From Candidatus Woesearchaeota archaeon (GTDB lineage: Archaea > Nanobdellota > Nanobdellia > Woesearchaeales > UBA10107), in NCBI GenBank assembly GCA_016935155.1, contig JAFGRQ010000054.1, positions 1 to 34,922 of the forward strand: DNA of 34,922 nucleotides, written 5' to 3'. The notes under the pieces are model-generated. The model ran no database searches, was not told the DNA's origin, and worked only from the letters and a program-made list of their open reading frames with translations. Below, piece after piece: positions 27,069-34,922 of this stretch. Made by a program: the position numbers and the translations under genes. The stretch's first letter is position 1, and every line of letters starts with the position of its first letter.

Positions 27069-28390
27069 GCACCACCAAATATGCTGCTGAATACTTTTTC
27101 AGCAACTTCTTTTGTTGTTTTGTCTATTCCTTCTGATTTAATTGTAACATATTTGACTTTATTCTTTATTTCTGCAAATATTTTTTCCTGTCGCTGCAAA
27201 TCGTCAAGAGGATGCGCAGTTTTTCTTGCGTGAAGCACTTCTGGTTTGTTCCATAAATAAATAGTTGAAGTTGGTTTTGGCAGAAACAAATAAAGGAAAT
27301 TTTTAAGCCATCTCGGAACATTTGCCATGAGCAGTATGTCGCTTGCATATCTGTCTGTAATCACTACTTGATTTTTCAGCCTTGCAGGGAATATTTTGAA
27401 CCAATATCTCATGAACAAATCAAAAGCAAAAACAGGTGCTGCGATTGTATACGCTGTTTTTTTAAGAAGAGATGTTTTTTTAGTTTTATTTTTAGTATGA
27501 TTTGATTGAACTTTGCTGCTTTCGTGCTTTTCCTCTGCTTTTTTGTAAACTTTCCCGAAAAACTGTATCGGCAGAATGTTGTTTCTTCCTCTTCCGGCAT
27601 AATAAACTAAATATTTTATTCTATTTTTGTCCATTGCTTCTTTCAAATAGCTAACGGTTGTTGTTTTCCCCGTTCCGTCCATTCCAATCAAACTAACAAG
27701 GGGTGCTAATTTGAAAAGACGATGGATTTTCCACACAGAACCGCATAAAAGAACTTTTGCAATCTTAAAAATTCTTCTGTTTTCGAATCTTCTTTTTAAG
27801 TTTGGCATTAATTTCTCGATTGCTGAAAAATTGTTATTCGAAACATAATTAAGCAAAGCATCCGTTTGCTTTTTTGAAAAAAGACCAAGAAGTGTTTGTC
27901 TTACATACAAGTTGCCGACAATATTTCTGCTCGAAGATAATTCCTTCCTGTACTTCTCGCTCATTTTAGATAAATCAAGAACTGAGTGAAGCAGATTAAT
28001 CAAAAACAAGTCTTCATTTGATGAAACTGAAAATCCTGATTTTCGAACGCTTCTCGAGATTATTTGCTGTGCATCAAGATATTTTGTGTGTCTTCCAGTA
28101 ATTCCATCTAAATGGAAATGAAACTGAAGAAGCTTTTCGTCTTCTGGAATGTATTTTGCATATCCTGTGTGCATTGAGAATGGATTTATAGGAACAACTC
28201 CAAAACCCAAGCCACCCATAATCTTATTTATTTTGTTTTTGTCTTTGCTGAAAACAACAACATCTGTGTCTTTTCCTTCGTAAATTTTATCATTCATTAA
28301 AAAATCGTAATTTCTTGCTATGCAGTACTTTATTTTGTTCTTATCGAACATGTCCAGAACTTTTCTTACTTCTAAATTTGTCTTTTTCAT
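27065..28390 (-). CDS. Fusion: N-terminal nucleotidyltransferase-like domain plus C-terminal thymidylate-kinase-like domain
   Basis: N-terminus VLDMFDKNKIKYCIARNYDFLMNDKIYEGKDTDVVVFSKD; C-terminal Walker A PLVSLIGMDGTGKTTTVSYLKEAM, VVITDRYASDILLMANVP, STIYLWNKPEVLHARK. Confidence 0.78.
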   Translation of the reverse strand: MKKTNLEVRKVLDMFDKNKIKYCIARNYDFLMNDKIYEGKDTDVVVFSKDKNKINKIMGGLGFGVVPINPFSMHTGYAKYIPEDEKLLQFHFHLDGITGRHTKYLDAQQIISRSVRKSGFSVSSNEDLFLINLLHSVLDLSKMSEKYRKELSSSRNIVGNLYVRQTLLGLFSKKQTDALLNYVSNNNFSAIEKLMPNLKRRFENRRIFKIAKVLLCGSVWKIHRLFKLAPLVSLIGMDGTGKTTTVSYLKEAMDKNRIKYLVYYAGRGRNNILPIQFFGKVYKKAEEKHESSKVQSNHTKNKTKKTSLLKKTAYTIAAPVFAFDLFMRYWFKIFPARLKNQVVITDRYASDILLMANVPRWLKNFLYLFLPKPTSTIYLWNKPEVLHARKTAHPLDDLQRQEKIFAEIKNKVKYVTIKSEGIDKTTKEVAEKVFSSIFGGA

Positions 28391-29871
28391 TTTAGTAAAG
28401 CTAAATGTCCCTTGACTTCATTTAGGTCAACAACTTTTGTTATTTTTAAAATCAAAAGCAAATACACTGCTCCCCCCAACACAAGAGATATTGCAAGTTC
28501 AATCCAATTGTTCAGCAAAAGCTGTTTTTTTACTTCGTAAACCAAAAATACGAAAATTGTGCTGGCAAACACTATTTTTGTCCAAGAAATAAGGGGTAAT
28601 TTCACGTTTACAAATTTTGATGTTTGTCTTGTGAAAAGCAAAAACATTATGAAATAATTAAATAACAGAGCAGAAGCAGCGCCGTTGATTCCGAACAATG
28701 GCACCAGAATTAAATTTAGAACGACAGTAGAAACTGATGCAAACAAGATTATTTTTGTTGCAATTGCCGGTTTTCCGATTCCGAGAAGAGTTGTTATGCT
28801 TAGGCTTGAAGCAATCATAAAAATTACTGCCACAAGCAATATTTGCAGTGCCGTTGCTCCTGAAATATAATCTACTCCGAACAAAAGATTAATCAGGAAC
28901 TTAGGAAAAGAAAAAACCATAAGAAGAACGGGTGTTGCGATTACGAAAGAATAAATGTAAACTATTTTCATCCATTCTTTGAGTTTTGCCTTGTCTTGTT
29001 TTGCCCATAACTCAGAAATCATTGGAAAAGCAACCGCTCCTGCAGATTCCGCAAGAAATAAAAATAAAAGCGCCGTCGGCATAACAACATTGTAAATACC
29101 AACTTGCTCAAGGGTCGTAAAATAAGTTAAAATAATTACATCTATTTTTGTAAGCAAACGTGCACTAGCGTTTGCAAGCATGACTGGAAATCCGAATGCG
29201 AATGCTTTTTTTGTGATGCCCCAGAAATCAACAATCTTAAACTTAAAAAAATTAAAGGTCCTTACTGCGATTGGAAACATTACCAAAGACATTATTACCC
29301 ACGAAAGCACAAAAGCGTAAGCTGGTGCGAAAACACCCTGACCAAGCCAGAAGAAGACAAAAATAAGAACAAACATAATCATAGTTCTTGAAAATTCTGC
29401 GCTTGAATATGAATAAATTTTTTGGAATCCCTGGAAAAAACTCTGCAGGAACAGAAAAATCATGCTAAATATGACGTAAATGACAAATAATTTTAGCATC
29501 AATGATGCATTTGAATCTCTGAAATAATTTTCTGCAAGAAAATCAGACAAGATAAAGAAAAACGTCCCCATTATGAGAGTCGATATGCTCTGCCAAGTAA
29601 AAATCGAAACAAGCGTTGTCTTAATTTCGCTGTATTTTTTCTTTATCTTGAGTTCGGGAATAAACTTTACCATTGCCTGGTTCAATCCTAAGTCCCTGAA
29701 AAACAAGAAGAAGCTCACAAACGCAAAAACAGCGTAAAATAAACCATATTCAGCTGGAGAAAGATTCCTTGCGAGAACTATTCGCGTGAGATAACCGATA
29801 AATGACGCTAGAAGGGTTGCGGCCATTAAAAAGGCACTGCCCTTGAACAATCTTTCAGTATAAGTTTTCAT
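28387..29871 (-). CDS. Polysaccharide/oligosaccharide flippase (Wzx/MATE-like)
   Basis: LFKGSAFLMAATLLASFIGYLTRIVLARNLSPAEYGLFYAVFAFVSFFLFFRDLGLNQAMVKFIPEL, about 12-14 TM segments. Start may be ATG 29871 (GGT ribosome-binding site) or 29886. Confidence 0.9.
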   Translation of the reverse strand: MKTYTERLFKGSAFLMAATLLASFIGYLTRIVLARNLSPAEYGLFYAVFAFVSFFLFFRDLGLNQAMVKFIPELKIKKKYSEIKTTLVSIFTWQSISTLIMGTFFFILSDFLAENYFRDSNASLMLKLFVIYVIFSMIFLFLQSFFQGFQKIYSYSSAEFSRTMIMFVLIFVFFWLGQGVFAPAYAFVLSWVIMSLVMFPIAVRTFNFFKFKIVDFWGITKKAFAFGFPVMLANASARLLTKIDVIILTYFTTLEQVGIYNVVMPTALLFLFLAESAGAVAFPMISELWAKQDKAKLKEWMKIVYIYSFVIATPVLLMVFSFPKFLINLLFGVDYISGATALQILLVAVIFMIASSLSITTLLGIGKPAIATKIILFASVSTVVLNLILVPLFGINGAASALLFNYFIMFLLFTRQTSKFVNVKLPLISWTKIVFASTIFVFLVYEVKKQLLLNNWIELAISLVLGGAVYLLLILKITKVVDLNEVKGHLALLK

Positions 29872-29969
29872 ACCTAAAATGACCATTTAATGCCTTTAAA
29901 AAGATGTTGATGTTTGGGTTCAGACGATTTATAAATAAAAGGAACGGAGCTGGTTGTTTAGGTCATTAA

Positions 29970-31712
29970 CTAGCACAAATAAATGTGAGCGATTTCCATT
30001 TCTTTGTCAATTATCGTTCTGTATGGTCTGCAATTGTCAACAAAGAATTTCTTCTTCATGTCACCATCAGAAACTTTTGGATAATCAACAAAAATTCCTA
30101 TTCCTTTGTTTTCTGTCATATTTTTGGCCAGTTCCTGCCAGCAAGCATCTTTGTTTTTGCAGTCATTTGTGAAAATAACATCTGAAAAATCTAAATTTTT
30201 CAAGGTAAAAAAGAATCCTGAATAAAGCGTGTTGACATAAAGCTTTCCTTTATGTGATTCATCCAGTTCGTTGTTGTAAATTTCTGTAATCTGGTCAACA
30301 GCAGAATTTACATCAGGATAAGTTGTTCTGAATAAAAACTCATTTATCACAAGCACCTGGAATCCAATCATTACTGCAAGCAAAACAAGAACTGCTGAAT
30401 TCCTGAATTTTTTGTTTTCAAGAACAAACCAAGCGAAAGAAGTTAAAACAACGCCCAAAACAACAGCAAATCCAATTGGGATGAACGAAAGCATGAAATT
30501 TGGACCGCCGACGCCGTAGAATGGAAAAATAAATCCCCATTGCAGCGAAAATGCATTCTTGACGTACGTTGCTATGCTGTGCGGTATGTATTGAACGGGA
30601 AGTTTATTCAAGAAATTAAATAACAGGAACGCCAAAAAAGAAAGAACTGCTGCAAAAGCTGTTTCTTTTTTGCTGAAAGAAATTTTATCAAAAAATGATG
30701 CTGCGAGTATAACTAACGGAGGCACGATTACTGTCAAATATCTGTCAATGGCTCCTCCATAGCTGCTGATTGAATAAATAGCAACTGGAATTAAAATCCA
30801 CGTCAGTAGAAATAACTTTTTTCTTGAGAATGACTTCAACGACAACAAACCAAATACGAGTAAAAGAGGCGAGCCCCACAAAACAATATAAACTAATTCT
30901 CTGCTGATTCCCTGAAAAATAGTTGAGAAACTGAGATATTCTGCAGGGTTTGTTTCCGAAAACAAGGCCTTTGCAAATTCTGGATAAAGCATTGAAAGAA
31001 TTTGCGTAAATAAAACGTACGCAACAACATAGACAGAAAACAAGGCAGCCAATTTTAACAATAATTCCTTAACGTTCTCAAAAGAAATTTTTCTTTTCTT
31101 GACAAAATCCTTTGCCAGCTTGCTGTCAAACAACAGGAATGCTGAAACTATCAACAAAGCAAAAAGAGATGTTATTTTGCAAAACATTGCAAGTGCGGCA
31201 AATGCACTTATCATGAACAACGACTTGTATGTCCCGTTTCTTTCTCTGTTCAGATAGAAATAAACGGACATTGATATTGCCAAAGTGATTATTGAAGAAT
31301 CTCTGTCAATTATGTATGAAGAAAATAAATTCCAATAACATATTGCCATTAAAAACATAGAAATAACTGCAACTTTCTGGTTAAACATTTTTTTTCCAAT
31401 CAGATATACAAAAATCAGATTAAGTACTGCGAATAAAAGCGAAAATAAGCGAAGCTGTACTGTACCAAATCCAAAAATAAAGCTCCAAGCAGTCAGCAAA
31501 ATTCCTGTTAATGGGGGGTCAATCCAATATCCGACATTTCCCTGGCCATATGGCTGATAAAAGTTCGGACCTTCTCTCGTTTGGTATTCAACCAAGGAAG
31601 GCCACGCAGTTTCATCTCCGAAGAAAAATGCATCCAACATTGGAAGTCTCAATAGAATGAATAAAACAACTGCTATTGCCGTTAATAACAACGCCTTGCT
31701 TCTTTTTTGCAT
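29970..31712 (-). CDS. GT39-family (ArnT/PMT-like) membrane glycosyltransferase
   Basis: LRLPMLDAFFFGDETAWPSLVEYQTREGPNFYQPYGQGNVGYWIDPPLTGILLTAWSFIFGFGTVQLRLFSLLFAVLNLIFVYLIGKKMF. Confidence 0.87.
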   Translation of the reverse strand: MQKRSKALLLTAIAVVLFILLRLPMLDAFFFGDETAWPSLVEYQTREGPNFYQPYGQGNVGYWIDPPLTGILLTAWSFIFGFGTVQLRLFSLLFAVLNLIFVYLIGKKMFNQKVAVISMFLMAICYWNLFSSYIIDRDSSIITLAISMSVYFYLNRERNGTYKSLFMISAFAALAMFCKITSLFALLIVSAFLLFDSKLAKDFVKKRKISFENVKELLLKLAALFSVYVVAYVLFTQILSMLYPEFAKALFSETNPAEYLSFSTIFQGISRELVYIVLWGSPLLLVFGLLSLKSFSRKKLFLLTWILIPVAIYSISSYGGAIDRYLTVIVPPLVILAASFFDKISFSKKETAFAAVLSFLAFLLFNFLNKLPVQYIPHSIATYVKNAFSLQWGFIFPFYGVGGPNFMLSFIPIGFAVVLGVVLTSFAWFVLENKKFRNSAVLVLLAVMIGFQVLVINEFLFRTTYPDVNSAVDQITEIYNNELDESHKGKLYVNTLYSGFFFTLKNLDFSDVIFTNDCKNKDACWQELAKNMTENKGIGIFVDYPKVSDGDMKKKFFVDNCRPYRTIIDKEMEIAHIYLC

Positions 31713-31764
31713 GAATAATCATCCTCAAATGGTCTTTAAAATTGTATCCAAACCCATCACAACC

Positions 31765-31773
31765 TTTATAAAT
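31765..31773 (+). promoter_or_regulatory. TATA box of the 5S rRNA gene
   Basis: TTTATAAAT about 26 bp upstream of the predicted 5S 5' end. Confidence 0.6.
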
Positions 31774-31794
31774 AACCTATTTTTCAATTATACT

Positions 31795-31906
31795 GGACGG
31801 TCATAGGAGCCTGGTTCCACCGGATCCCATTTCGAACTCCGCAGTTAAGAAGGCTTCCGTTCTGCTCGGTACTGTACTCATGTACGGGAAATGCGGAAAG
31901 CTGTCC
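31795..31906 (+). rRNA. rrf: 5S ribosomal RNA (stand-alone)
   Basis: Conserved CCCATTTCGAACTCCGCAGTTAAG core; helix I GGACGG(T)/(G)CTGTCC pairs; helix II GGAGCCT/AGGCTTCC; GTAC..GTAC arm; T-rich run immediately 3'. Confidence 0.9.
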
Positions 31907-31910
31907 TCTT

Positions 31911-32441
31911 TTATTTTCTGTATTTTATGATTTTTGCCGGAACGCCCGCGACAATTGCATAAGAAGGGATATTTTTTGTGACAACAGAACCTGCACCGAT
32001 GACTGCACCTTTGCCGATTGTAACTCCATCCAAAATTCTTGCACCTGCACCAATCCAAACATCGTCTTCAATAGTTATCCCTTTACAGCTCATTCCTTGT
32101 TTGTAAATATATTCCTTAGGATCACTATAATTGTGATTTGAAGAAACAATGACCGAATGAGAAGCAATTATCACCCCGTTCCCTATTTTTATTTTTCCAT
32201 AGCCATACAAAATTGAAAACTGACCCAAGTGAAAATTGTTCCCGATGGATACATCCCCAAAAGAAAGGAGCATTGCGTAATCCTTTAGGCAGCAGTTGCT
32301 GCCGATTTTCAATCGCCCTCCTTTTGCACCTATGCTTATTTTTGAAAGTCTTGAAATATTGCTGTTTTTCCCTATTTCAACATTCCTCAAAGTATTGTAT
32401 TTTTTCCTCAGAACACCAATTAACCTTTTGAAAAATCGCAT
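31911..32441 (-). CDS. Hexapeptide-repeat acyltransferase (maltose/galactoside O-acetyltransferase-like)
   Basis: [43 protein letters not shown]...[58 protein letters not shown] at 32441 preferred over ORF start 32600. Confidence 0.87.
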   Translation of the reverse strand: MRFFKRLIGVLRKKYNTLRNVEIGKNSNISRLSKISIGAKGGRLKIGSNCCLKDYAMLLSFGDVSIGNNFHLGQFSILYGYGKIKIGNGVIIASHSVIVSSNHNYSDPKEYIYKQGMSCKGITIEDDVWIGAGARILDGVTIGKGAVIGAGSVVTKNIPSYAIVAGVPAKIIKYRK

Positions 32442-32496
32442 ACTTTCTTTTAAAAAAGTATTATTTAAAAATGTTGGCTTTGAGCCGAGACAAAAG

Positions 32497-32505
32497 TTTA
32501 TAAAT
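32497..32505 (+). promoter_or_regulatory. TATA box upstream of the MTAP gene
   Basis: TTTATAAAT; predicted transcription start at about 32527, leaving a short leader with GGGGG ahead of codon 32560. Confidence 0.5.
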
Positions 32506-32559
32506 GCACTCCGAATAAAAGAATTCGTCAAAATAAAAAAGACAAATAAGGGGGTTAAC

Positions 32560-33309
32560 ATCGTTAAGATAGGAATTATCGGGGGCAGCGGTTTGGACAA
32601 TCCAGAAATTCTTGAGAATTCAAGGGATGTTGACGTCAGTACTCCTTACGGAAAACCGTCATCTTCGTTAAAAATTGGAAAAATAAAGGGAGTTGATGTT
32701 GTTGTTATCGCAAGACATGGAAGAGAACACACAATTCCTCCCACTCACGTTAATTTCAGAGCGAATATTGATGCATTGAAACATCAAGGATGTACTCACA
32801 TTATCGCAACAACCGCAGTCGGTTCTTTGCGGGAGGAAATTGGACGCGGCCATCTTGTTATTCTCGACCAATTTATTGATTTTACAAGACATAGAACAAT
32901 AACATTCCATGATTCGTTTGAACCGCACAAACCAATTCATGCACCGATGGCTAATCCCTTTTCAGACGACCTTCGAAATTTGCTTATTCAAACGTGCAGA
33001 GAACTAAAAATATTCTGCCACGAAAAAGGAACTGTTGTTACAATCGAAGGCCCCAGATTTTCAACAAAAGCTGAATCTAAAATGTTTAGAATCTGGGGAG
33101 CGGATGTCATCAACATGTCTGTTGCTCCGGAAGCTGCCCTTGCAAATGAAGCAGAAATTCCCTATGCAGCAATAGCGATGTCAACAGACTATGACTGCTG
33201 GAAAGACGATGAAGAACCAGTAACATGGGATGCTATTCTAGAAATTTTTGGAAAGAATGTTGCCAAAGTAACTGATTTGATGCTCAATGCAATACCAAAA
33301 ATAAAATAG
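32560..33309 (+). CDS. mtnP: S-methyl-5'-thioadenosine phosphorylase (MTAP), apparent AUC start
   Basis: (I/M)[17 protein letters not shown]...[27 protein letters not shown]...[58 protein letters not shown] ribosome-binding site 5 nt before ATC at 32560. Confidence 0.88.
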   Translation: MVKIGIIGGSGLDNPEILENSRDVDVSTPYGKPSSSLKIGKIKGVDVVVIARHGREHTIPPTHVNFRANIDALKHQGCTHIIATTAVGSLREEIGRGHLVILDQFIDFTRHRTITFHDSFEPHKPIHAPMANPFSDDLRNLLIQTCRELKIFCHEKGTVVTIEGPRFSTKAESKMFRIWGADVINMSVAPEAALANEAEIPYAAIAMSTDYDCWKDDEEPVTWDAILEIFGKNVAKVTDLMLNAIPKIK

Positions 33310-33349
33310 ATAAAATAAACAATAATCAAAACAAAAATAACAAACCAAA

Positions 33350-33883
33350 ATGCCCCACATAATAAAATCCAAAATAAGAACAATTCCTCACTGGCCAAAG
33401 CAGGGAATAATGTTCAGAGATATCACAACACTTCTAAAAGACAGGGAGGGTTTCAACCGCATGATTGACTTGTTTGTTGAACGTTATAAAAACTCAAAAA
33501 TAACTTCGGTCGTTGGAATTGAATCGAGAGGGTTCATAGCCGGTTCTGCGCTGGCTCACAGGCTTGGGATTGGGTTCATTCCGATAAGAAAACCAAAAAA
33601 ACTCCCTGCAGAGACAATTTCCGAGGAATATGAGCTTGAATATGGAAAAGACAGAATTGAAATTCACAAAGATGCTATTTCAAAGGGAGATGATGTTCTG
33701 CTTGTTGATGATTTGATTGCGACAGGAGGAACGGCTCTTGCCGCATGCAGTCTAATCAAAAAACTCGGCGGCAATGTTGCCGAATGCTGCTTTATTGTTG
33801 ATTTGCCTGATTTGGGAGGGAAGAAAAAGCTGGAGAATGCAGGATATAAGGTTTTCAATTTGGTCGAGTTTGAAGGAAATTGA
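33350..33883 (+). CDS. apt: Adenine phosphoribosyltransferase
   Basis: [98 protein letters not shown]. Confidence 0.95.
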   Translation: MPHIIKSKIRTIPHWPKQGIMFRDITTLLKDREGFNRMIDLFVERYKNSKITSVVGIESRGFIAGSALAHRLGIGFIPIRKPKKLPAETISEEYELEYGKDRIEIHKDAISKGDDVLLVDDLIATGGTALAACSLIKKLGGNVAECCFIVDLPDLGGKKKLENAGYKVFNLVEFEGN

Positions 33884-33891
33884 CCTAATTA

Positions 33892-34497
33892 TTATTTCTT
33901 CCTAAAAACTAGAATTAGATTCTGACCGAAAAACAAATTCTTGAAAGGAAGATTGAAATGAAAAACAGGAACAACAGACCTGTTAAAATAAATCTTTTTA
34001 ATTTCGAACATTCCCTTTGTTAACTTTCCAATCTGCCACGTGAAAACCGGGAATCTATGATCTGGGTGATTGCACATTGCCGGAAGTTTTCCTGTCAGAA
34101 AAAAATAAAGCCTGCTAAACCAATTCTGATTGTTCGGCGTCGTGACAATCAAAGTTCCGTTTTTTTCCAAAAGAGCATGTGCAGATAAAAATAAATTCGA
34201 GGGATTTTCCAAATGCTCCACTACTTCTGTGCAGGTTATCAAATCATATTTCTTTGGAAAAGAAACTTTTTCATTGAGATTTATTTTAACGCAGTTGACG
34301 TGCTTCAGCCTGAAATTTTCGGGATGCAGATCGCTCGCCGTGACATCAAATCCGTTTTTTGCGAGAGCTTCAACAAGTCCGCCGTAACCTGAGCCGAGAT
34401 CGAGAATTTTCTTTGGATTTATTTTTTTAACTAGTTTGATAACCGTTTCGTACGTGTTCTTAGATGCTCTCTTCAATCTTTCTTGAGATTCCATCAT
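33892..34497 (-). CDS. Class I SAM-dependent methyltransferase (UbiG-like)
   Basis: KKILDLGSGYGGLVEALAKNGFDVTASDLHPENF...YDLITCTEVVEHLENPSNLFLSAHALLEKNGTLIVTTPNNQNW. Confidence 0.9.
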   Translation of the reverse strand: MMESQERLKRASKNTYETVIKLVKKINPKKILDLGSGYGGLVEALAKNGFDVTASDLHPENFRLKHVNCVKINLNEKVSFPKKYDLITCTEVVEHLENPSNLFLSAHALLEKNGTLIVTTPNNQNWFSRLYFFLTGKLPAMCNHPDHRFPVFTWQIGKLTKGMFEIKKIYFNRSVVPVFHFNLPFKNLFFGQNLILVFRKK

Positions 34498-34529
34498 TGA
34501 AAAATAACTGCCTTAACTTATAAATCTTT

Positions 34530-34922
34530 TTATGGGAATATCAGGAAAGACAGAATTCCCAAAGTGATGCCCACAACGTATCCTCCAACAACATCATTGA
34601 AATAGTGTCTTTTTGTATAGATTCTTGAGAATCCAACCGAGATTGTTATCGCAGTAAAAAGCGATGTGAGCAAAACATTGTGATAATGCAAATTAAGCAT
34701 TGTTGTGAGGAGTGCAATATATCCGCAATGTCCGCTTGGAAAAGAATGTTTTTCCTCGAATTTTCCTATAAGTGATTTTTCCTTGTTTGTTTTGAAATCT
34801 GGTCTGGTTTCTTTCGTGAGCATTTTTGCCAGATATTCTATTACCAAAAATACAATTGATGTCAGCAGTATTCTTATTCCGAAATCTACCTCACTTATTG
34901 AAAAGAAAAACAAAAATACAAA
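34530..34922 (-). CDS. PAP2-superfamily membrane phosphatase (5' end beyond the window)
   Basis: KETRPDFKTNKE...HSFPSGHCGYIAL...VGFSRIYTKRHYFNDVVGGYVVG: PAP2 signature motifs; frame stays open to position 34922. Confidence 0.85.
   Translation of the reverse strand, partial: FVFLFFFSISEVDFGIRILLTSIVFLVIEYLAKMLTKETRPDFKTNKEKSLIGKFEEKHSFPSGHCGYIALLTTMLNLHYHNVLLTSLFTAITISVGFSRIYTKRHYFNDVVGGYVVGITLGILSFLIFP

Noticed and set aside
31801-32058. Minus-strand ORF of 85 aa
   Set aside because: Antisense to the 5S rRNA gene and out of frame with the acyltransferase; low-complexity Cys/Arg composition.
32296-32559. N-terminal 88-residue extension of the MTAP ORF
   Set aside because: Overlaps the divergent acyltransferase gene, lies partly upstream of the MTAP TATA box, and MTAP homologs begin at the [10 protein letters not shown] segment.
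32442-32600. N-terminal extension of the hexapeptide acyltransferase ORF
   Set aside because: Extends through the divergent promoter region; ATG at 32441 gives a normal protein start.
1-34922. CRISPR arrays, tRNAs, transposases or integrases
   Set aside because: None seen on reading; the only clear short tandem repeat is the 2x9-bp element at 24119-24136, which is not a CRISPR.

Overview
This 34.9 kb AT-rich window looks archaeal, possibly from a compact DPANN-like genome. The basis is TATA boxes about 26 bp upstream of several genes and of a 5S rRNA gene, leaderless or short-leader genes, and very tight gene packing. Lineage cannot be proven without a database search. Most of it is one large surface-glycan (polysaccharide or N-glycan) locus. 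It contains a WbpE/WbpD/WbpB-like diacetamido-sugar module; a gmd / cupin / perosamine-synthase-like operon; one GT2, four GT4 and two multi-spanning GT39-like transferases; several methyltransferases including an FkbM type; a Wzx/MATE-like flippase; two hexapeptide acyltransferases; two B12-binding radical SAM proteins; and a PAP2 phosphatase running off the right edge. Less ordinary parts are: (i) a four-gene minus-strand operon at 21145-24103 encoding an AbrB-like-domain/nucleotidyltransferase fusion, an HD-domain protein, a second nucleotidyltransferase and an OPA (GlpT-like) organophosphate transporter, with a perfect tandem 9-bp repeat in its promoter; (ii) a TagD-like cytidylyltransferase and a sulfatase/LtaS-like protein flanking that operon; (iii) tandem dTMP-kinase-like P-loop proteins, one fused to a nucleotidyltransferase-like domain; (iv) a stand-alone 5S rRNA gene; (v) an MTAP gene whose only well-placed start codon is AUC. 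No CRISPR array, tRNA or transposase was seen. All functional calls come from reading protein motifs, not from searches.
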